Of a stretch of DNA of 55,692 nucleotides, positions 40,924 through 47,182 are shown piece by piece (position 1 is the first letter of the stretch; each line of letters starts with the position of its first letter). Position numbers and translations under genes: made by a program. A model generated the notes under the pieces. That model was given only the letters and a program-made list of their open reading frames with translations, was not told the DNA's origin and did not search any database. The stretch comes from Sphingomonas sp. (GTDB lineage: Bacteria > Pseudomonadota > Alphaproteobacteria > Sphingomonadales > Sphingomonadaceae). Location: positions 17,605 through 73,296 of the forward strand of contig PAOI01000014.1 of NCBI GenBank assembly GCA_002707985.1, written 5' to 3'.

Positions 40924-40964
40924 GCCCTGCGGCGTCAGATGCGCCGCAACCGGAGAAACCAGAC

Positions 40965-41636
40965 ATGGACGTTAAAGAGTTGCAGCGGCGCGTGGGCGTC
41001 GCGGCCGATGGCGTGTGCGGGCCGCAAACGCGCGCTGCTATCGTCAATGCGATCACCAACATCGACGCGCCGGCAATCACCCCTGCCGATATCGAACGGG
41101 CGGCTATCGAGCTGGACGTATCCCCAGCGATTATTCGCGCGGTCCGCAAGGTGGAAGCACCGCGCGGCGCGTTCGATTCGCGCGGTCGCATTTCTATCCT
41201 GTACGAGCGCCATTATTTCAGCAAGGCGACCGGCGGTCGTTTCGATCAAGCCCATCCCGACCTTTCGGGCCCGGCGCGGGGCGGCGGAGGCTATGGCACC
41301 TATTCGCAGCAATATGACCGGCTGACCGCCGCCTGTGCTCTCGATCCCAGCGCGGCGTTCGCTTCGTGCAGTTGGGGCGCGTTTCAGGTGATGGGTGCCC
41401 ATGCCGACAAGCTGCATTATGGCGCTCCATTTGAAATGGCGATGGTGCTGAGCGTGAGCGAGCGAGCGCATCTGGACAGTTTCGTCCGATACGTGAAAGC
41501 CTTCGGACTCGTCGACGCGTTGCGCCAGTGCCGCGCTGGCGATGCGGAAAGCTGTGTTGCCTTCGTCGCGGGATATAACGGCCCGGATCATGCCCGGTTC
41601 GGATATGCGCCGAAGCTGGCCGAGGCGGCGCGATGA
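40965..41636 (+). CDS. Endolysin: N-acetylmuramidase
   Basis: A 223-residue lysozyme. Residues 1-30 are a shortened peptidoglycan-binding-like segment (LQRRVGVAADGVCGPQTRAA). Residues about 40-220 match the N-acetylmuramidase (DUF3380) domain: RKVEAPRGAF with Glu64 as probable catalytic acid, ILYERHYFSK (78-87) and CSWGAFQVMG (about 143-152). There is no signal peptide, so it needs a holin. Confidence 0.87.
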   Translation: MDVKELQRRVGVAADGVCGPQTRAAIVNAITNIDAPAITPADIERAAIELDVSPAIIRAVRKVEAPRGAFDSRGRISILYERHYFSKATGGRFDQAHPDLSGPARGGGGYGTYSQQYDRLTAACALDPSAAFASCSWGAFQVMGAHADKLHYGAPFEMAMVLSVSERAHLDSFVRYVKAFGLVDALRQCRAGDAESCVAFVAGYNGPDHARFGYAPKLAEAAR

Positions 41637-42016
41637 TGGCGCGGTTTGCACTGGCAGTCATGGCGGTTGTCGGCTGGCTGGGGCGCATACCCGGACACCT
41701 TGCCGCCCCGTTCCGCAGCCTGTTGTCGCAGGAAGGGCGGCGGGCATGGGCGTTGATGCTGCTCGCCGGGGGCGGGGTGGCGATGACCATTTATGCAGGG
41801 TTCACGCTGTGGTTCGTGCGGGAATCGCCGTCGCGGGTGTTCTGGCTGGGCGTCGGTGCGCTGATCCTGATCGGGATCGTGCTGACCGGGTTTGCGGGCC
41901 TGTTGATCAAGCGGACGATCCGGGTGAGCCGCGACGGGATCGAGATTGCCGATGTGGTGGCGGCCGCAGCGGCGGAAGCAGCCGCCCGGACCATTGCGAA
42001 GAAGGAGGGTGAGTGA
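41633..42016 (+). CDS. Two-pass membrane protein, holin candidate
   Basis: A 127-residue protein with two clear membrane segments (about 40-62, WALMLLAGGGVAMTIYAGFT; about 70-92, FWLGVGALILIGIVLTGFAG) and a short N-terminal hydrophobic stretch, ending in a charged Ala-rich tail. It overlaps endolysin and spanin genes by ATGA, which supports a lysis role. Confidence 0.6.
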   Translation: MMARFALAVMAVVGWLGRIPGHLAAPFRSLLSQEGRRAWALMLLAGGGVAMTIYAGFTLWFVRESPSRVFWLGVGALILIGIVLTGFAGLLIKRTIRVSRDGIEIADVVAAAAAEAAARTIAKKEGE

Positions 42017-42576
42017 TGATAGCGGAAACCATCGCCTCTGCCGTGTGGGGCTTCGTAGCCCGGAACTGGCGCTGGGCGCTCCCGCTGCTCGTTGCCGCCG
42101 GGCTGTTCACGGCGCTGTCTATCACCCGCCACACGCTCGCGGGCGTGCGCGAGGATCTGGGCGACGAAAAGGCCGCTCATGCGCAGACGATCGCAAACTA
42201 TCGCGCGGCACAGGACGCAGCGCTGGCGGAAGCCATCGCGCAGCGCGACCGACTTCAGGATCAATATCAACTGGCAGCGGAAAGGGCCGATTATGCTGAA
42301 ACTCAACTTGCGGCGGCGCGCTCTGCCGCTGATCGCTTTGCCGATGCTCGCAGCGTGCGGACATACTGCACGCCCATTGGAGGTTCGACCAGCGGACCCG
42401 CTGCCGCCGGCGAAAGTGACGCTACCGCGCGCAATAACCGACCCGATGCAGATGCCGTGGTGCTCACCCGAGGGGAATACGACATCTTCGTCCGAAACAC
42501 GCTGCGACTGAAACAGGCGCATGATTGGGGAATGAACCTGATCGCGGACGGGCTGGCGGTGAAACTCGCGGAGTAA
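42016..42576 (+). CDS. Inner-membrane spanin subunit (Rz-like)
   Basis: A 186-residue protein with one N-terminal membrane anchor (about 19-37, WRWALPLLVAAGLFTALSI) and a long Ala/Glu/Gln-rich periplasmic coiled coil (about 45-115), the i-spanin layout. A second gene in the +1 frame encodes the outer-membrane partner. GAAGGAGG precedes the start. Together they would fuse inner and outer membranes in the last step of lysis. Confidence 0.8.
   Translation: MIAETIASAVWGFVARNWRWALPLLVAAGLFTALSITRHTLAGVREDLGDEKAAHAQTIANYRAAQDAALAEAIAQRDRLQDQYQLAAERADYAETQLAAARSAADRFADARSVRTYCTPIGGSTSGPAAAGESDATARNNRPDADAVVLTRGEYDIFVRNTLRLKQAHDWGMNLIADGLAVKLAE
42293..42511 (+). CDS. Outer-membrane spanin lipoprotein embedded in Rz (Rz1-like)
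   Basis: A 72-residue frame lying entirely inside the Rz-like gene. It begins MLKLNLRRRALPLIALPMLA, a signal peptide ending in lipobox LAAC with Cys22. The mature part is proline-rich (RPADPLPPAKVTLPRAITDP), as in Rz1. AAAGGG lies just upstream of its ATG. Embedded Rz1 is known from lambda. Confidence 0.78.
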   Translation: MLKLNLRRRALPLIALPMLAACGHTARPLEVRPADPLPPAKVTLPRAITDPMQMPWCSPEGNTTSSSETRCD

Positions 42577-42752
42577 CCGCAGATGTTCCGTACCAGCAGC
42601 GACTCAGGATAGTGGCGCCTGCGTCTGATCGTGGTGGAATCCTGCATTGCAAGCCAGTCTCCACCTTTGCACTCAGCAGCAGCTTCGAGTGCCAAGCACT
42701 GCCCGCTATCCAGCCCTTCCGCTAAATGCACTACTTCGTCAGTGTGGGTCAT
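42303..42752 (-). CDS. Reverse-strand cargo gene running antisense into the spanin gene
   Basis: A 149-residue frame starting MTHTDEVVHLAEGLDSGQ in an ATGA overlap with the previous cargo gene. The first ~58 residues look like a real protein (LALEAAAECKGGDWLAMQDS). The rest lies opposite the Rz-like gene and has the Ser/Arg/Ala-rich look of an antisense shadow. Either the protein really is this long, or an original stop was lost when the cluster was placed against the lysis genes. Function unknown. Confidence 0.45.
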   Translation of the reverse strand: MTHTDEVVHLAEGLDSGQCLALEAAAECKGGDWLAMQDSTTIRRRRHYPESLLVRNICGYSASFTASPSAIRFIPQSCACFSRSVFRTKMSYSPRVSTTASASGRLLRAVASLSPAAAGPLVEPPMGVQYVRTLRASAKRSAAERAAAS

Positions 42753-42955
42753 GCCCTGAACCCCGTCAGTTCGAACACAAGCGCTTTCTGCTCGTCGGTA
42801 GCATTGATCGATGCCAAGCCTCGCTGAAGCAGATCGGCGCACTCTGCGCGACGGGCGTTTTTGAGCTCCTGCTGCTCGCGAAGTTTTGGCAGAAACTTAT
42901 CGCGCCACGCCTGATTTTCCGCTTTAATGCGGGGCAAGTCGTCACCCCAGGCCAT
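42749..42955 (-). CDS. 68-residue helical cargo protein
   Basis: A charged, helical protein (DDLPRIKAENQAWRDKFLPK; LREQQELKNARRAECADLLQ). The start overlaps the preceding stop. It is part of the four- or five-gene reverse-strand cluster at the prophage right end. Function unknown. Confidence 0.6.
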   Translation of the reverse strand: MAWGDDLPRIKAENQAWRDKFLPKLREQQELKNARRAECADLLQRGLASINATDEQKALVFELTGFRA

Positions 42956-43239
42956 CACCCATTCCCTTCTGTATCAGTGAGGCGAGCAGCTCGGACAATG
43001 GATGCGAGCGATTTGACGATTTCGGCTCTGGTGTCCTCGTCTATTCCAGCGAATCCTTGCTTGATCCCCTTGCGGTCGTTTAAATCTGCGAGGATGCCGC
43101 GCGCCGCAGAATGCGCCCAGTCCAAGGGCGCAGGCGGCTCTAAGCCACCCCCATTCCACCACGCATCAGGAGCGTCGTACGGGTACTTGTTGCCGTGTGC
43201 GATTGTCGATCTTGCTATATCTACCATATCGTCAGTCAT
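42955..43239 (-). CDS. 94-residue cargo protein, function unknown
   Basis: Starts MTDDMVDIARSTIAHGN with AGGAAAA upstream. It contains DAWWNGGGLEPPAPLDWAHS and a helical end (IDEDTRAEIVKSLASIVRAA). The first part resembles small phage proteins of unknown function found near exonuclease or MazG genes. The longer upstream frame is antisense shadow. Confidence 0.6.
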   Translation of the reverse strand: MTDDMVDIARSTIAHGNKYPYDAPDAWWNGGGLEPPAPLDWAHSAARGILADLNDRKGIKQGFAGIDEDTRAEIVKSLASIVRAARLTDTEGNG

Positions 43240-43547
43240 GGGGTTTTCCTGTCGTGTTGGGGGAGGGGCTGTGACACGTCGATCGCATAGACAGAGACCG
43301 GCTCGGGTCCGAAATGCGGATGCGTCAATGTCTCTGGAGCGAAGCCACGCCATTGCCGCGTAAGCCGCGTCTCGCCCTCTATGCCGCCACCTTTGGGATA
43401 GCCTCGCGTCAATACAATATTGTCGTAGGTGCGGCCCATGAGGCGCGTTTTCCAGTAGGCGGTTTGGAGTCGATACTCCTTCAGCTTTTCACCGCGCGCG
43501 ATCTGGTCGAAGTACTCACCTTTGAGCGGCAGGTGTAGGTCACCCAT
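43236..43547 (-). CDS. ASCH-domain protein
   Basis: A 103-residue protein matching the ASCH (PUA-like) pattern: LHLPLKGEYFDQIARGEKLK then EYRLQTAYWKTRL, YDNIVLTRGYPKGG, and GPEPVSVYAIDVS as the final strand. ASCH proteins bind RNA or act on modified nucleosides, and are found in phages and mobile elements. It overlaps its neighbour by ATGA. The substrate here is unknown. Confidence 0.8.
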   Translation of the reverse strand: MGDLHLPLKGEYFDQIARGEKLKEYRLQTAYWKTRLMGRTYDNIVLTRGYPKGGGIEGETRLTRQWRGFAPETLTHPHFGPEPVSVYAIDVSQPLPQHDRKTP

Positions 43548-43939
43548 TACGATCCTCCATCCCTATGCAGTGGCGCGTCGATAGGATCGAGGTAAGCCTC
43601 AGGGCGATAACGCGGCGGCAGCACGTCAAAAGGATGCGCGCTGCGCGAGAATTTGTCGCCGGGATAAGCGAATTGGACATATCGCTGATTATGCCCGAGG
43701 TAGAACGCAGGCTTTCCAAGCACGGTGATCGGCTCACCCCACCAGCGGGGTTCCGGGGCTCGCCGGGCGCGCGCGAACCTCAAGAACTCACCAAAAGTGC
43801 AGCCTTCGAAAGCATCGCTACGCCATGCATCGGCTAATGCCGCGCCTCGCGTCGTGGCTGTGATTGTGCATGTCGTCGTTATGCCGCTGGCCCATGTAAC
43901 GGCGACATCCCAGCGTTTAAGGAGGAAGCCGTCGCTCAC
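43547..43939 (-). CDS. Promoter-proximal cargo gene, function unknown
   Basis: A 130-residue protein from a GTG start (MSDGFLLKRWDVAVTWASGI). Segments include DAFEGCTFGEFLRFARARRA and VLGKPAFYLGHNQRYVQFAY. It is the first gene of the reverse cluster; any promoter must lie in the 130 bases to attR. The frame is open across attR, but those residues are not credible protein. Confidence 0.6.
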   Translation of the reverse strand: MSDGFLLKRWDVAVTWASGITTTCTITATTRGAALADAWRSDAFEGCTFGEFLRFARARRAPEPRWWGEPITVLGKPAFYLGHNQRYVQFAYPGDKFSRSAHPFDVLPPRYRPEAYLDPIDAPLHRDGGS

Positions 43940-43977
43940 GCCGCCACCCCGCTGGCAGCGGGTGCCGCCACAAAATT

Positions 43978-43987
43978 TTTCGCACTC
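43978..43987 (+). promoter_or_regulatory. Candidate integrase arm-type site at the right end
   Basis: TTTCGCACTC differs by one base from the two TTTCGCACTG repeats beside the left att core. It lies about 80 bp inside the right core. A single match in this genome could be chance. Confidence 0.35.
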
Positions 43988-44068
43988 GCCGCCAAACGCC
44001 GCGGAATTCCATGGCGTGAACGGCGCGCGAACATCGCGAAAATGTGAGGATTTCTGCGGCTGGTCTGT

Positions 44069-44109
44069 GGATTTGCAGTCCGCTGCGTCACCACTCCGCC
44101 ATCGGGCCT
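44069..44109. repeat. attR core: truncated 5' half of tRNA-Cys
   Basis: Perfect repeat of 520-560. It holds the tRNA 5' end, D arm and most of the anticodon arm, but the T arm and acceptor 3' strand are missing, so it cannot give a tRNA. It marks the end of phage DNA; right of it lies the original upstream region of the host tRNA gene. Confidence 0.93.
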
Positions 44110-44124
44110 CGGCGCGGTGAAGGC

Positions 44125-44155
44125 GCGAAATGCGCGGCGGCGGCTCCGCTGTCAA
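44125..44155 (-). promoter_or_regulatory. Orphaned original promoter of tRNA-Cys
   Basis: On the minus strand TTGACA (44150-44155) lies 42 bases before the tRNA 5' end, with a weak -10 (ATTTCG or similar) about 17-18 bases on. This is a good position for the native tRNA promoter, now separated from the complete tRNA by the prophage. Confidence 0.5.
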
Positions 44156-44310
44156 CAGCGACGATGATTCGCGCGCTTGACGCGGGCGTACCGGCTCCCG
44201 AAATCAAAGTTTCTGGCGGCGTTGCTTGGCGGAGGGGAAATGCCGCGATACAAGCGCCGCAACGCAACAAGTGTATTGCGCGACTATAACAGTTGTGCGA
44301 CAGGGCAGGA

Positions 44311-44994
44311 ATGATGACTCAGACAGTGGATTCCCCTGCAGGCGGCACGGATCGTTTCGAAACGATGCGGCATGCGATGGTGGCGAGCCAGCTTCGCACC
44401 AATGCCGTCAGCGACGCGCGCGTGGTCGAGGCGATGGCCCGGGTGCCGCGCGAGCGCTATGTGCCGGAAACGGTACGCGCGATCGCCTATCGCGACACGC
44501 TGCTGCCGCTGACCAACGGACGCAAGCAGAACCTGCCGATGGCGACGGGGCGGCTGCTGACCGAGGCGCAGGTGCGACCCGACGATCACGTGCTGCTGAT
44601 CGGCGCTACGGGCGGATATACTGCCGCAGTGCTGGCGCAGCTGGCCGGATCGGTGGTCGCGGTCGAAGAGGATGCGGCGCTGGTCGCGCTGGCAAAGGCG
44701 GCGCTGGACGGCGAAGCGAAGGTCGAACTGGCCGAAGGGCCGCTGACGCAGGGCTGGGCGGCGGGTGCTCCCTATGACCTGCTGATGATCGACGGAGCCG
44801 TCGAACAGGTTCCCGAAGCGCTGCTCGAACAGCTCAAGCCCGGCGCGCGCGTCGTCACCGGGATCGTCGATCGCGGCGTCACGCGGCTGGCGAAAGGCCG
44901 TCGCAGCGCAGGTGGGTTCGGTCTCGCCGATTTCGTGGACTGCGAATGCGCAGTTCTTCCCGGTTTCGCCCGCCCGGCGAGCTTCCGGTTCTGA
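44311..44994 (+). CDS. pcm: Protein-L-isoaspartate O-methyltransferase family protein
   Basis: A 227-residue SAM-dependent enzyme that repairs damaged Asp/Asn residues. Visible are VASQLRTNAVSDARVVEAMA (about 22-41), VPRERYVPE (about 44), and the SAM-binding core VLLIGATGGYTAAVLAQLAG (about 96-115) with VVAVEEDAALVALAK. The glycine motif is GATGGY rather than the usual GTGSGY. It is first of a rightward host set pcm-tolC-DUF2497-valS. The start follows AGGGCAGGA. Confidence 0.88.
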   Translation: MMTQTVDSPAGGTDRFETMRHAMVASQLRTNAVSDARVVEAMARVPRERYVPETVRAIAYRDTLLPLTNGRKQNLPMATGRLLTEAQVRPDDHVLLIGATGGYTAAVLAQLAGSVVAVEEDAALVALAKAALDGEAKVELAEGPLTQGWAAGAPYDLLMIDGAVEQVPEALLEQLKPGARVVTGIVDRGVTRLAKGRRSAGGFGLADFVDCECAVLPGFARPASFRF

Positions 44995-45011
44995 TCACGG
45001 GGACGAAACCC

Positions 45012-46553
45012 ATGCGAATCTCTTCCTTGCTTCTGGGCGCCAGCCTGCTCGCGGTTGCGCTGCCTGCAGCGGCACAGACCACGCCGACACCCTCGACCGG
45101 CAGCGCCGAGGCGCCGACCACGACGCTGCGCGAGGCGATGGTCCAGGCGTATAACACCAATCCGGAGCTGAGCGGCGAGCGCGCCAATCTGCGTGCCACC
45201 GATGAAGGCGTGCCGCTGGCCCGTGCAGGCGGCCTGCCGACGGTGAGCACCAGCAGCTCCTACAGCGAAAGCCTGTACGACAGCGGCGCCACCGCGATCA
45301 GCCCGCCGCGCACCGCGTCGGTGGGCGTCGATGCCTCGCTGCCGATCTATTCGGGCGGATCGGTCGCCAATTCGGTGCGCGCGGCCGAACGCCGCGTCGA
45401 GGCCGGGCGCGCCAATCTGCGCAGCGCCGAATCCGATCTCTTCGTGTCGGTCGTCACCGTCTATCTCGACGTCATCCGCTATGAAGCGATCGTTCGCCTC
45501 AATCAGCAGAATGTCGAGGCGCTGAAGGTCAATCTTCAGGCGACGCGCGACCGGTTCGAAGTGGGCGATCTGACGCGGACCGACGTTGCCCAGTCCGAAG
45601 CGCGGCTTGCGCTGGCGGAAAGCCAGCTGCGCGGTGCCGAAGCGCAGCTGATCGCTGCCCGCGAATCCTATATCCGCGTGGTCGGCACGCCGGCCGGTGC
45701 GCTTGCCTCGCCGCCGCCGCTGCCCAATTTGCCCGACAGTCCGGATGCGGCCGTGCGGATCGCGCTGGATGAAAATCCCAGCCTTGCCGCTGCGCGCAAG
45801 GCCCGCGAAGCCAGCCGTTTCGACACCGATGTCGCGCGCGCCTCGCGCCTGCCAAAGGTGAGCGTCAATCTGGGTACCGATTATTATAATCGCCTCGGTT
45901 CGCTCGGGAATCAGGCTTCGGCGCTCGGCTATACCAACGATGGCGTTGCCGCTTCGGCGGGGCTCAGCCTGTCGCTGCCGCTCTTTCAGGGCGGTCGTCC
46001 GGCGGCGCAGATCCGTCAGGCACAGGCTCGCGAATCACAGTCGATCGAGCAGGTTACCTATGTGGAGCGCGCCGTCGTTTCCCAGGTCCGCTCGGCCTAT
46101 GCCAATTACCAGTCGGCGCTGCGCGTGATCGAAGCATCGCGCGTCGCGGTGGAGGCCAACCAGCTCTCGCTCGAAGGGGTTCGCGCCGAAAACAGCGTCG
46201 GCACGCGGACGATCCTCGATATCCTGAACGCCGAGCAGGAGCTGCTCAATTCGCAGGTCAATTATGTGACGGCCGAGCGCGATGCCTATGTCGCCGGTTT
46301 CACGCTGCTCGCCGCGATGGGCCGTGCGGAAGCGGAGGATCTGGGTCTGGGCGGCGGAGCGCTCTACGATCCCATGGCGAACTATAATGAGGTTCGGGGC
46401 AGCTGGTCCGACTGGAGCACGGGCGAGACACCGGAACCGGTCGCAACATCGACGGCACAGACGCCCGCACAGACGCCGGACGTCAGCAACACGCTCGACC
46501 CGTTGTTGCAGCGCCCGGTTGACACGACCTACCCCAATAGCTCAGGGGATTAG
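45012..46553 (+). CDS. tolC: TolC-family outer-membrane efflux protein
   Basis: A 513-residue protein with a signal peptide (MRISSLLLGASLLAVALPAA). The two-repeat TolC pattern is clear: TTLREAMVQAYNTNPELSGE near residue 40, DVIRYEAIVRLNQQNVEALK at about 155, and in the second half SLPLFQGGRPAAQIRQAQAR (about 320) and VGTRTILDILNAEQELLNSQ (about 395-415). It forms the trimeric outer-membrane channel for efflux and type I secretion. The C terminus is Thr/Pro-rich. Confidence 0.93.
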   Translation: MRISSLLLGASLLAVALPAAAQTTPTPSTGSAEAPTTTLREAMVQAYNTNPELSGERANLRATDEGVPLARAGGLPTVSTSSSYSESLYDSGATAISPPRTASVGVDASLPIYSGGSVANSVRAAERRVEAGRANLRSAESDLFVSVVTVYLDVIRYEAIVRLNQQNVEALKVNLQATRDRFEVGDLTRTDVAQSEARLALAESQLRGAEAQLIAARESYIRVVGTPAGALASPPPLPNLPDSPDAAVRIALDENPSLAAARKAREASRFDTDVARASRLPKVSVNLGTDYYNRLGSLGNQASALGYTNDGVAASAGLSLSLPLFQGGRPAAQIRQAQARESQSIEQVTYVERAVVSQVRSAYANYQSALRVIEASRVAVEANQLSLEGVRAENSVGTRTILDILNAEQELLNSQVNYVTAERDAYVAGFTLLAAMGRAEAEDLGLGGGALYDPMANYNEVRGSWSDWSTGETPEPVATSTAQTPAQTPDVSNTLDPLLQRPVDTTYPNSSGD

Positions 46554-46593
46554 GGTTAACCGCGCAGGAGCGCATAAAGAAGGGGTGCTCGAT

Positions 46594-47109
46594 ATGGGGG
46601 ATATCAGTACCGAGCCGTCGATGGAGGAGATTCTCTCTTCCATCAAACGGATCATTTCCGAAGAGGGCAGCACGGCGACGCCGCCGCGCTCCCGCCGTTC
46701 CGCGCGCCCGTTGCCGCAGCAGAGCGAATCGCGTGGGGGCGGTCGCGATGTCGAGGACGAAGTGCTCGAACTGAGCAACCCGGTCGATTCGCCGCGTCCC
46801 GATCCCGTTGCCGAACGTCGCGAACCCGAATCGGCAAAGGACGTACCCTGTCAGCAGGAGCAGGTGGAAGCGTTGCGGAACGCCGAAACGATCATCTCCG
46901 ATCGCGCCGCGCAGGCGAGCCGGGGCCAGCTGGAGGCTTTGTCGCGCATGGTGATCAAGCCGCAGACGCCCGGTTCGGACACGCTGGAGGGCATGGTCCG
47001 CGAAATGCTGCGCCCGATGCTCAGCGACTGGCTCGACGAAAATCTGCCGCGCATTGTCGAGCAGATGGTGGCGAAGGAAATTTCCCGCATCACCGGCCGC
47101 AACGGCTGA
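46594..47109 (+). CDS. DUF2497 (PopZ-like) polar organising protein
   Basis: A 171-residue protein. The N-terminal helix [19 protein letters not shown] (about 7-25) and the C-terminal [20 protein letters not shown], then [19 protein letters not shown] (about 130-170) are the PopZ/DUF2497 hallmarks. A disordered Pro/Arg/Glu linker lies between. In Caulobacter PopZ condenses at the pole and anchors the centromere. The adjacency to valS is typical of the family. Confidence 0.88.
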   Translation: MGDISTEPSMEEILSSIKRIISEEGSTATPPRSRRSARPLPQQSESRGGGRDVEDEVLELSNPVDSPRPDPVAERREPESAKDVPCQQEQVEALRNAETIISDRAAQASRGQLEALSRMVIKPQTPGSDTLEGMVREMLRPMLSDWLDENLPRIVEQMVAKEISRITGRNG

Positions 47110-47182
47110 ATCATCGCCGTGGTGCGTCGTCAGGCGCGCCACAGGCTTGTCTTGCGCGGTGGCGCGGCTATGTGCCGGGCCT

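Larger units (their letters stand above)
520..44109. mobile_element. Complete temperate siphovirus prophage integrated in tRNA-Cys
   Basis: A 41-bp perfect direct repeat bounds a full phage genome. From the left it carries integrase and excisionase, an immunity region, a replication module, head and tail genes in HK97-type order, lysis genes and a reverse-strand cargo cluster. All expected modules are present and I saw no interrupted structural gene, so it may be inducible (inference). Direct evidence for the borders is the repeat, the integrase lying just inside the left copy, and the change from phage to housekeeping genes right of the right copy. The element is about 43.6 kb. Confidence 0.93.

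Noticed and set aside
44069..44108. Second tRNA-Cys
   Set aside because: Only the 5' half to the anticodon arm is present. The T arm and acceptor 3' strand are missing, so it is the att remnant.
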